Below, one piece after another: positions 1-9,600 of a stretch of DNA of 11,233 nucleotides. A program made the position numbers and the translations under genes. Position 1 is the stretch's first letter. Every line of letters starts with the position of its first letter. The notes below the pieces were generated by a model. That model had not been told where the DNA came from, did not search any database, and saw only the letters and a program-made list of their open reading frames with translations. Source of the DNA: Baffinella frigidus (lineage: Eukaryota; Cryptophyceae; Cryptomonadales; Baffinellaceae); contig MU646409.1 in NCBI GenBank assembly GCA_026770585.1, forward strand, positions 836,391 through 847,623. The letters are read 5' to 3'.

Positions 1-116
1 GACCGCACCACCAGCGTGCTCCTGTCCAGCCGAAGGCCCCCGCCCGAGTCCGACGCGCGGTTCCCGGCAACCGAGGCCCCCGATGAAAGCTCCACGGAAC
101 CAAGCCAAGCGTTCAC
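1..116 (-). CDS. Exon 24 of the Pmp-repeat gene, runs off the left edge
   Basis: The acceptor GACGCACAG is in phase 0. The exon encodes VNAWLGSVELSSGASV, AGNRASDSGGGLRLD and RSTLVVR, still open at base 1. The start of another unit after GGG shows that the gene continues beyond the window. Confidence 0.85.
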   Translation of the reverse strand, partial: MNAWLGSVELSSGASVAGNRASDSGGGLRLDRSTLVVR

Positions 117-1632
117 CTGTGCGTCACAGCGTCGCGTTGATACTTCAGCCAGAGCAACTCTCGACACGCGGTGAAGCCACTGAGTGCTGGGGGGTCAGAG
201 ACGAATACTCGTATTCCTCGCCGGACATTCCGGTCTTACATCTTGGGTTGACCCTTGGGTGTGGCGTGTGGCCAAGTTGTGGGGTGTAGTGATGCAGGTC
301 GAAGGTGCAGGGCCACACCCATCCTCCCGGCAGTGATTGTGGGTCAGATAGAACGCAGAACGGTTCGGGCAGGGTCTGGATCACCCCTCCTCCCGCCTCG
401 GCCGTATTTCCGCGCACCTCGCCCCCGATCACCGACAGCCGACCGTCCGTGAACACCTGCATAAAGGGTTTAGGGTTTAAGGTTTAGGGTTCAGGGTTTG
501 GGATTTACGGTTGAGGGTTGAGGGTTCAGGGTTTAGGGTTTAGGGTTTAGGGATGAGGGTTCAGGGTTCAGGGTTGAGGATTGAGGGTTTAGGGTGCAGG
601 GTTTAGGATTTAGGGTTTGGGGTTTAGGGTTGAGAGTTTCGGGTTTAGGGGACCTGCACGCCCCCCCCATACCGCGCCGCGTTGTCCGCGACCGAGGAAT
701 TGTTGCCCACGGTCATCGTGCCTCCGGAGAGATAGCAACCCCCCCCCCAGAAGCCAGCAACATTGTCCCGCACCTGCTTTAGGGTTTTGGGTTCAAAGGT
801 CGAGGGTGCTCCACACCCCCAGCACCAATGATCAACTACCAATGCTCCTGTTCCTGGTACCACACCTCTCCTCTGCAGGGATCGTCCTGGTACCAGGCAA
901 GGTTCGTGGTTCTTGGTTAGGTGGGTGGGACCGTAACCTGAGCCCCCCCTGTGAGGACGACCGTGCTGCCGGACGAGACCGCCAGCCCTCCGCCCTCAAA
1001 ATCCGCCGTGTTCCTGGACACGACCACCTCTCCGTCCGCCCGAAAACTGCGAACAAGTGAACCAGGCTGCCAGGGTCAGGTGGGGACCACACACATCAAA
1101 TCAAATCAGGCGGACCAGACTCTGGAGAGGCGGACGCGGGGGGGCGGCTTCAAGAATGTGCTTCCTGCTGCCTCTCTCACACACATACTCTCTCTCTCTC
1201 TCTCAGCATTCGAGGACGTACCTGGAGCTCCCGCTGACGCGCACCCCTCCGCCCGTCCACGCACGATTCCCATCGACCGTGACCCCCGCATGGAACACCA
1301 CATGGCTGCCCAGCGTGACCATCAGACCGCCGCCCGTGGCTGAGGCTGAGTTGTCTGAGAACCGCGCGTCCCCATACGCCGAGAGCGTCCCGCCGTAGAG
1401 GTACACCCTAGGGTTGAGAGTATGGGGTTGAGGGTTGATGGTTGAGGGTTGAGGGTTGAAGGTTGAGGGTTGAGGGTGTAGGGCGTAGGGTTTAGGGTTT
1501 GGGGTTTGAAGTAGAGGGTGTAGGATCTAGGGATTAGGGTTTAGGGTGTAGGATTTACCCGCCGCCGTCCCCAGCCGCCATGGGCTTCCCCGCGCGGTTT
1601 CTGCGCACGCGCAAGGTGCCTGATCTTGGGGT

Positions 1633-1670
<38 letters not shown>

Positions 1671-4600
1671 AGGTTGAGGGTGTAGGGTGTAGAGTGGGAG
1701 CCTTCGGTCTCGGAGACGTTGAAGAGGGCCTCAGCCTGATCGAGGTAGAGGCCACCACCGTGCGCCGCAATGTTGTCGGAGATCAAGGTGCCCCCCCCGA
1801 CCAGCAGCTCCGCCTGCGCCCAAACAACAACACCTCTGTCAAACCTCAACCCTAAACCCTAAACCCTAAACCCTAAACCCTAGACCCTAGACTCTGAACC
1901 CTAAACCCTACACCCGAAACCCTAGACCCTAAACCCTAAACCCTAAAGCCTAAACCCTAAACCCTACACCCGAAACCCTAAACCCTAAACCCTAAACCCT
2001 AAACCCTTAACCCTAAACCCTAAACCCTAGACCCTTGACAACCGAGTCAGGAAACAACAGGCCACCCGCGCCCGCCTGCGCCACGAAACCCGTGTCAGGA
2101 ACCAGCAGAAGACTACATATTCAAAAGGCATCTCGCAGATAAGGGCCTACACCGCCTACGGCACTACGGCAGGGTTATTTCTAGGAGCCTCGGCCCCACA
2201 GGAGCCAACGCCCGTCTCTAATTCCACCGCGTTGGCGACTGAGAAAGAGCTAGGCTGAAACAAGACGCCTCTCTCTCTCACACACACACACACACACAAA
2301 CTCTATGCGGGGCCAAACGGAGCCCCCTGCGAAGGATTCAAGTGCTGAAACCGTTTAGGTACGCTGAGGGTGGATTCGATGTTATGGAAGGGTGGGCAGA
2401 GGTACGGGCATAGCTCCCCTGAGAAAGTTGCCCGCCATCCGAGAATGTGAGGCTCGCAGCCTCCCACCAACGACTCTCGCCTGATCAAATCCCACACACA
2501 CATTCTTGCTAACCTGTAGCCTGGTTTAGCCGTCGTCCCCGTGCACCAAACGTGTTGAGGTTTTTCAGGAGGCGAAGGAGTATCCGCAGCGCGAGGATGG
2601 AGCGTACCGCGTAACCCCAAACCGGAGAAGAGAAAACGACGTGAATCGCCCCGCCAGTTGCGGAGGCACGGTTTCCGGAGAGCGTCACTCCGCTACCCAG
2701 AAGACAGACTCCTTTCTCGACGAAGAGAGCGCCCCCCCTGATCGCCGAGCTGTTGCGCATCTGCGCAGAGGAGGACACGGGGCGACTCTCAACCTGAGAC
2801 CTCAACATCCAACCGTGGCGGCGGAGAAGGAACATTGTTTCGATGCTATTTGAAATGATTTCAGTACAGGTTTCACTGGTTTCGTGCCCTGAAAAGATGA
2901 CTGAACCGGGCAGGCTTTGCGCCAGGAAATCTTGAGTTAGTCAACAGTTGGGGGGGGTTCTGCGGGAGGAGGTGTATCATGCAGGATTGTTTTCCAGAGA
3001 CAGGAAGTTTCACGACTCCAACCCCTGGCGTGCTAGGGGAAGCGTTCGCGAGAACCTCTTCTGGAAAGAGGGGGGCGCATCAGCCTCTCCGAATACGCAG
3101 GTAACCATACCCGAGACCGCCACTCCACCATGAATCAACCCCGTGGCTACTTTGCAACGGGCAACAGCAGCGGCAACAGCAGCGGCTGTGTACGGGTATG
3201 CACTTGGTCAGCACTTTCCCACAGTTTGGTCAGCACTATCTTGTTCTTGGTATGCGTGTTCCCACCGTTTGACTTGAGAAAACGCACCCACCGTTTGACC
3301 TGAGAAAACGCAAATGCGTCCATGCTCGAGTTGTGAGAGAACCGCTGCCTAAGTGACGCATAAGGTACGGGTGGACAACATAGTTTCGGACCAACCTACT
3401 TTCAGCATTCCGCAGGGTGCTACGGTGTGCACCACTGGAGGGTGCTGCGGAAGGCCATAATCAGGCTCATGGCTAAAGTGTGCGCCACAGAAAGGTGCTA
3501 CAGAATGCCACAACCATCAGAATCCCTGAAACGTAACAGTTTTGGCGAACGGTGACCGTGGTGTTCACGACGTCGATCACCGTGTTGCGCACCTGTTTCA
3601 GGGTTTTCGGTTTAGGTTTTGGGGTTTAGGGTTTAGATTTTAGGGTTTGAGGTATAGGGTTTAGGGTTTAAGGTGTAGGGGGGTTTGCTCACCCGCAAGG
3701 CTCCGCCGTCCTCTCCAACATTCTTCTCGAACAAGACGTTTCTGCGGAACGACCAGATTCTCCTCGATCAGCACATTTCTCGTGTGTTCTTTCGGGTTAA
3801 GGGTTTAGGGTTTAGGTTGTGGGGTTCAGGCGTTTTCATCGAACAAGAAGTTCTTGCCGGACGACCAGAGCTGCGATTGAATCTACCCTGACGAGCGATT
3901 GAATAAACGCTGATCCCTACAACCTAATCTCTCACGCCCAACCCCTCATCCCTAAACCACAAGCTATGAACCCCAAATCCCAAACCCTAAACCTTAAATA
4001 CTAAACCTTAAACCCTATGCTGCAAACGACCTGTCCCAGGAAATGCTACAATATCCTTTGGTCTACGCCAAACCGGAGCAAAAGGCCCAGAGCACAACCT
4101 CCTGGGACGAAAGGAATCAAACAGTTGTGATGAAGTCAAGTGGGGGAGAGCGAAGACAGCCCTGGACCGCACCCCGGGCACGCGAGTGTGGCCAACCATC
4201 GAATGTCAAACGCGCCTCAGGGTTTCGTCAACCATCAAATGTGTGTGGGTTTGTGTGTGTGTGTGTATGTGTGTGTGTGTGTGTGCGAGAAAGAGAGAGA
4301 GACAGAGAGAGAGACAGAGAGAGCGAGAGAGAGAGAGAGGGCGGGATCAAACGAGCCGTTGAGTGTCACACGCACCTGAAAGTGGATAGGCACCGCTTGA
4401 TGCCCGTGTTGGAAACAGCGCCTCCAAGGAGCGCGCGATTTTCACGGAACACCACATCTGCCAGGTTCCGGGTTCATCAAAAACACAACGAGCGTGTCCC
4501 TGCTTGACGTTGGCACCGAAGAGTCCTGCGTCGACCAACGTGCTTCTCGGAGCACGGGGCTGGGTGCCTCGCCGGGGCACGCCCCTATCGTGGATTGGCG

Positions 4601-6580
4601 GCGTGCCCCGGCGAGCCTATTACAGAGGGCGGCCTAGCTCGGCGTCACTCGGGTTGACCAAATATTCTCAAGTTGACACGCTGGGTGTCTCAAGTTGACA
4701 CGCTGGGCGGTACAAATCCGTCAACCTGAGATGATGAAAAGAGCCCGGGCTCGCCGAATTGGCCGAGACAGAATAGTCAGAGACAGAGCTAGGGGGCGGG
4801 GACGGGGCAAGGACGGGGCAAGGACGGGGCAAGGACGGGACCTTGGATTTCGAAGAGAGGCATGTTCTCGCAGTAGTTGTGGATCGCTCCTCCTTGTCCC
4901 GAATAGTACCCTGTTCCAGGGGGGGGGGGGGTCAGACCAACTGATCCAGACCAACCAACAAAACAGGCCGACACGAATCAGCTCTGACCCGCTAGAACAT
5001 GATCAGCACGCTGGGCGTAGATCCCGCCTTCGCCAGGGGGTGGGGTCTGCACTGGGGCATCACATGCTTCGTGGTTGGCGCGGGGTGGTTTGGGGTAAGC
5101 AGGGAAAGGTCTGCGTAGGAGGGTACACAGGGAAAGGTGTTGGTGTAGGGTGTAGGGTTTAGGGTTCAGGGTTTAGCGGGGGGTCACAGCTCTTTTCTGC
5201 CAGGTTTAACTCGGAACGCACGTTGTTCTTCAGAAAAAAGGTGTGCGCAGGGGGGCAGTACCGCTTGTCTCTGCGATGTTTCTCTCGAAAAGCGCGTTCG
5301 TGATCTTGCCCGCGTTCATCTGATAAAGGTACAGCTGGATGTAGGGTGCAGGGTTTAGGGTTGAGGGTTTAGGGTTCAGGGTTTAGGGTGTAGGGTATAA
5401 GGGTTCGGTTGTAGGGTTCAAGGTTTAGGGTTTAGGGTCGTGGCCATCTGAAAGAGGCTATTCATAAGTTGACATGCTGGGTTTGCGGTACAAATTCGTC
5501 AAACCTCGGGGCGATAACGAGCCCGGGGCGTCCTTCGGAAACCTAATTTTCGGCCTGGGAGCCGGCCCGCCCCCCAAATTTTGGCCTGCCCGTCAGCAAC
5601 TTTTATCTTGTCAGCAATTTTTTATCAAATCGCGAGCACGAAGTCGCTCGCGTTTTATAAAACTTGGACACACTGTCTAAGCTCAAATAAAAGTAGAAGG
5701 ACGCAAGAGGGTGTGTCGTTCACTCACTTTTGCAACCTCAACTGGAATTTACCACACGATTGGAGCCTTCAAAGAATGTTCTTTCCTTTTGATAGATGGA
5801 CAGTTCTCATTAAGTCAGGACGTGACCAAATTTATGTGGCGATCCTGTGCGAATAAAATTCGCGAAATTAGGTTTCCGAAGCCCACCCGGGCTCATCACA
5901 TTGGAGAGCCCAAATAGACTGAGACAGAGCTAGACTGTAATCTCGGAAGAAGACAACTGGATCAGTCCCACTTTAATAGGAGGTTGAATAGGAAGAATTA
6001 CATAGGGGAGGGATGCTAACATTTGTAAATGCAGGCGCTGGCAGAGCAAAATGCAGGGGCCGACAAAGCTAGGGTGCCGCGTGGATGATGACCGGGGTCT
6101 GTCACGGCATCAAGAGGTTATGAGCTGCAGGTAACGTGACGGGAGTGTACCTCGTGCCACGCCCGACTGTCCCGCGTTGATGCGTGTCGAAAATGTCTCA
6201 CTATAGACGGGCCCGCCCCAGGAAACGGCACAACCAACAGGGGACGCACCGAAGCGTTCGGGGGACAGACGTGGGACCGCCGTCGGCGCGGCGGCCGACG
6301 GCCGACTGATAGCCACGCGGAGGTGTCCCGGAAATGCATCCACGTTTTCGTACGAGCATGTCCCGAACCATCTTTTCCATTTTCTCACATTACGCTAGCC
6401 GTGTCCTCAATTTTTGGGAGGCTCGTGGTATCGACAATAAGATCCAGTTTCTGAAACTGTCTACAGCCCGCCTCCATGTGGTTGAGCAAATCTGCAAGCA
6501 AAGGGGGCATCGCCTGATCACAACGTGGTGGTTGGTTGTGGCTCACCGGGGTGGGTACCGCGCCACCCGACTGTCGAGAG

Positions 6581-6619
<39 letters not shown>

Positions 6620-9600
6620 CAGTGACAGAGACAGAGACAGAGGCAGAGAGAGTACCGCGCCGCCGGACTGGAAGGCGACGTTATCCCGGAGGACGACATT
6701 GTCTCTGATCACCAGCGTCGCGTCCGTCGCGTGCATCTGATCCACCAACACCAGATCAGATAACAGTCAGGAAAGTCACTCAGCGTCAGGAACGGCACTC
6801 TGCAATCTCACCACGCGTCCACCGTGAGTAACGGCGCGTGTAACTGCCGAGTCACGTGAGAACGTGAGACACCTCGCGTGGTGACCCGAACCCCACGCCT
6901 CACCCCCATTCGAGTCCCTTACGACATTCCGGGTGTTACCGTATGCACTACGTTAGGCGAATACGGAATGCCGTAATTAGGTTGACGCCAGAATTTGGTC
7001 GTTCACCCTTAAGGAAACATAATTGACTGAAATCACGTGTGTGCTGTCGTAGGGGTGTTCTGGCTACTTGAGGCCAGAAATATATTATTTGTACATGTGT
7101 TGTAGTGTCACGACCTAGTTGTGTACTGGAGTTGGTCACGTGGCGTCAGGATAATCCACTTGACACGCCACCGGGGTACGTCGCCGTATTGCCTTTGATC
7201 AGCGTCCTTCGACCAGCGTGCTGGTCGATCAGCTGATCGAGCACCGTGCTGATTGAGGGCATGGTTGTTGAGGGCGGGGGAGAAGGTACCTAGCTCTGCC
7301 TCACTCGGGTGGACCGACTATTCTCAAGTTGACATGCTGGGTGTGCGGTACAGATTCGTCAACTTGGTGGCGGAAACGAGGCACACTCATGCTGCGTACC
7401 ATGCCGCCGTGGGCAATCGCCGTGTTGCGCTCCATCAGAACGTTGTTGTAGATGTGAGCCTCCGAGTCCAGGCCCATGAACATCTGACGGTGCAGGGTTG
7501 AGGGTTGAGGGTTGAGGGTTGAGGCACCAGCTGATGGATGTAAGAGGTGTACAAGTAGTGTACACATACAAATTGTGACGTACAGGGCCTGTCATTGCAA
7601 AGTCCTGAAATCGGTCCTACAGGCGCTGCACTTTGCGGAACATTCCATAGGGTGCACTGTGAGGTTTTGGGTCCAGGGTTCGGGGTTCAGGGTAGGGCGT
7701 TCAGGGTTTAGGGTTCAGGGTTCAGGGTCCAGGTTTATGTGGGTTGGTCGCCTCTGGTAGGTTCCATGCGGCAGGTACGTCCTTCCGGTATCTATCCAGG
7801 ACCAGTCGGGCTGTCGTACCTCAGGGTACACCATAAACTCTAAAGGTTTCCCCCAAACCCCACACCCTAGACCCTTTCATGGTTGAAGCCCATGAGGCAC
7901 TGAGCAAGACAAAGAGAGCCAACACGCGATCCAGGGCTCACGAGAGGTTCGGAGCTTTCTCGCGAGAAAAGATGCATCAAGTCAAGTCGCTAGATTCTCG
8001 TGCAGAATCGTTGGAATAGAAGACATCAGTGCCAGGCTTCGATAACTGTTCCGGAACGTTTCTGCCAGGAAAATTGTTCCAAGCAGAGTCAACCACCACC
8101 AATATAAAGAGAAATCAACGTGTACTAGTTCTGTCTGAGTCGGGTTGGCTGACCATTTTCACTCCACAAGTTGATGGATGTGTACCTCAAAGACACGGAA
8201 TCTAAATCCGGTCTCCTCATTTTGAGGAGACCAGATTGAGTGGGGCAGAGCTAGGGTTGGTTTGGTGTGGTGCATTACCGCTCCGCCGTATTGGGCCTTG
8301 TTGGCGGTGATGGTGACATTGTCGTGGAAACTGCAGATGTTGTTCAACGTACAACACACCTGATTCGGTACAGTACACTCCTTCAGTACAGCACACCTCA
8401 TTCGGAAACGCAAGCCCGCCTTTTAAAACTAGGACTTGATGTTTGGAAGAACAATCGTAGAATCTGCAAACCTCGACACCCTAAACTTGAAAGGGAAATC
8501 CCCGTTTCACTGTCAACGTTGAGCAGCGTGTTTTAACCGCTGAAAACACAGCTGTGGATCCGAGTTTTTCTAGAAGATATATTTGGGGGCTTTGCTTTAC
8601 AACCCTGTTATTGGGGACAGACACTACTACCTTCTCTGTGCGACGCAACAGATGCAGCTTTTGCCGAGATGTTTCACGACGAGTTCTGGCTCTGACTAAA
8701 TACAACTCGGCTCGCCATAAAATTCATTTAGAGCAGAAACTCTGGCACAAAAGTGTGACTAAAATACATTTATGGTGGGCCCAATTTCACTCAAGCAGAG
8801 CTAGGAGGTGCATGTAGAGTAAGTCGCAACTACCACAACAGGATGTCATCTGAACATGCCTAAAAACGCGACCCTGCTGCAACCAACGAGAAGAGTTTCG
8901 GAGATTCGGGGAAAGAGCGTGGTATAGAGAAGACATGGTTGTTGTGTTATAGAGGAGAACTAGTTCTGACTAAGTTAATCCGGGCTCCTCATTAAATATA
9001 TTTAGATCACGACTCCGTGCAAACGCTCCAGTACAAAGAGCATCTACATGTATTTGATGAGGAGCCCGGATTAACTGAGGCAGAGCTGGGAGAACTGGGT
9101 GGTACCCCGCCACCCTTCTGGTGGTCCGCAGAGAGGAGAAACTGTGAGGGTGCTAGAAAGGATAAAGGAAACGGGTATATATCAGTAAAAATCATATTGT
9201 ACTTTTCGGGTCAGCGCGGATTTTGGGTCGGGGTCGGGGAGTCGGGAAAAATCGAAAATATCGAAAAAGGGCTCTAGTATTTGTGACATATTATGGGTGG
9301 GGGGTGCATCTTGTCATCATATCAATGCATAAGATAGCATAAAATCAAAAATATCGAAAAAGGGCTCTAGTATTTGTGACATATTATGGGTGGGGGGTGC
9401 ATCTTGTCATCATATCAATGCATAAGATAGCATACAACTTTAGATGGACGCACCAATTATCGAGATTTTCCTTTCCCGACACCCCGACCCGACCTCGAGA
9501 AAATCCGCGCTGACCCGAAAAGTACAATATGGAGAAATGGTGGGGTGTGAAAGAGAGGAGAAAAGGTCAGCACCGCGCCGCCCGCCCCGAGGACCAAGTT

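Larger units (their letters stand above)
1814..2637 (-). other. Intron between exons 17 and 18
   Basis: This 824-base intron holds a telomere-like array in the opposite orientation (1846-2035), a stop-free stretch on the plus strand (2031-2258), a CT/CA microsatellite (2268-2299) and about 300 bases with no recognisable content. TGAGAAAGAGCTAG at 2240-2253 resembles the right end of the CTAG TIR family. Confidence 0.65.
3186..3537 (-). other. Intron between exons 15 and 16
   Basis: Contains a 26-base tandem duplication (3261-3286 and 3287-3312, one mismatch), a shorter duplicated TTGGTCAGCACT (about 3205 and 3228) and a foldback at 3406-3465 with TTCCGCAG/CTGCGGAA arms. Confidence 0.65.
3871..4416 (-). 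other. Intron between exons 12 and 13
   Basis: This 546-base intron contains a degenerate heptamer array in inverted orientation (3920-4019) and a 100-base GT/GA compound microsatellite (4241-4340). I see no coding content in the remainder. Confidence 0.6.
4458..4841 (-). other. Intron between exons 11 and 12
   Basis: This 384-base intron is packed with an 11-base minisatellite at the donor (4801-4840), a CTAG TIR element (4634-4792) and a strong hairpin (4568-4615). Confidence 0.75.
5335..6546 (-). other. Intron between exons 8 and 9, the largest in the window
   Basis: This 1.2-kb intron holds a telomere-like array next to the acceptor (5339-5440), a long foldback element (5457-5933), about 170 bases of plain sequence and a CpG-rich block (about 6110-6340) with open frames but no Pmp motif that I trust. 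The block includes the hairpin CCGTCGGC/GCCGACGG. Confidence 0.6.
6737..7399 (-). other. Intron between exons 6 and 7
   Basis: This 663-base intron contains a truncated CTAG-TIR element 20 bases from the donor (7290-7379), twin palindromes (7210-7239), a GTGGCG...CGCCAC foldback (7139-7171) and a family B foldback (6925-6981). There is no heptamer array and no coding content. Confidence 0.65.
7484..8278 (-). other. Intron between exons 5 and 6
   Basis: This 795-base intron carries a CCCTCAA array at the acceptor (7494-7523), a second degenerate heptamer tract (7662-7734), a weak inverted heptamer patch (7846-7875) and a complete TIR element near the donor (8125-8254). The stretch 7880-8120 shows nothing recognisable. 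Confidence 0.65.
8360..9105 (-). other. Intron between exons 4 and 5
   Basis: This 746-base intron contains two CTAG-TIR elements (8686-8804 and 8960-9089). The intervening 155 bases and the segment 8360-8680 show no motif or coding feature that I can support. Confidence 0.65.
9142..9573 (-). other. Intron between exons 3 and 4
   Basis: Most of this 432-base intron is one 337-base TIR element (9194-9530) starting 43 bases from the exon 3 donor. Confidence 0.75.

Noticed and set aside
83-1398. Several overlapping plus-strand ORFs of 60-147 codons
   Set aside because: They are antisense shadows of exons 20-24 and of heptamer introns; heptamer arrays are naturally open in several frames, and no protein family is recognisable.
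2303-2620. Minus-strand ORF of 105 codons in the exon 17-18 intron
   Set aside because: No Pmp motif, no repeat period and no recognisable family; it lies between well-supported splice sites.
4043-4507. Plus-strand ORF with Arg-Glu repeats resembling an SR-type protein
   Set aside because: The RERERE run is simply the translation of the GT/GA microsatellite. The same applies to 6334-6708 and, on the other strand, 10026-10394.
5441-5456. Possible extra exon after CTCTTTCAG next to the heptamer array
   Set aside because: Only about 8 bases separate the acceptor from the start of the CCCTAAA array, with no GG or N-x-A motif to support it.
6110-6388. GC-rich minus-strand ORF of 92 codons in the exon 8-9 intron
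   Set aside because: It contains a WGGPVYS motif but no N-x-A core, no convincing splice sites and no fit to the phase of the gene; high CpG and GC alone keep the frame open.
7253-7501. Recurring protein-like string with SQVDMLGV and KFV in several plus ORFs (4504, 5474, 7253, 9444)
   Set aside because: The similarity is real but comes from the CTAG-family core DNA, not from a conserved protein; frames are short, differ in flanks and lack a shared start or stop.
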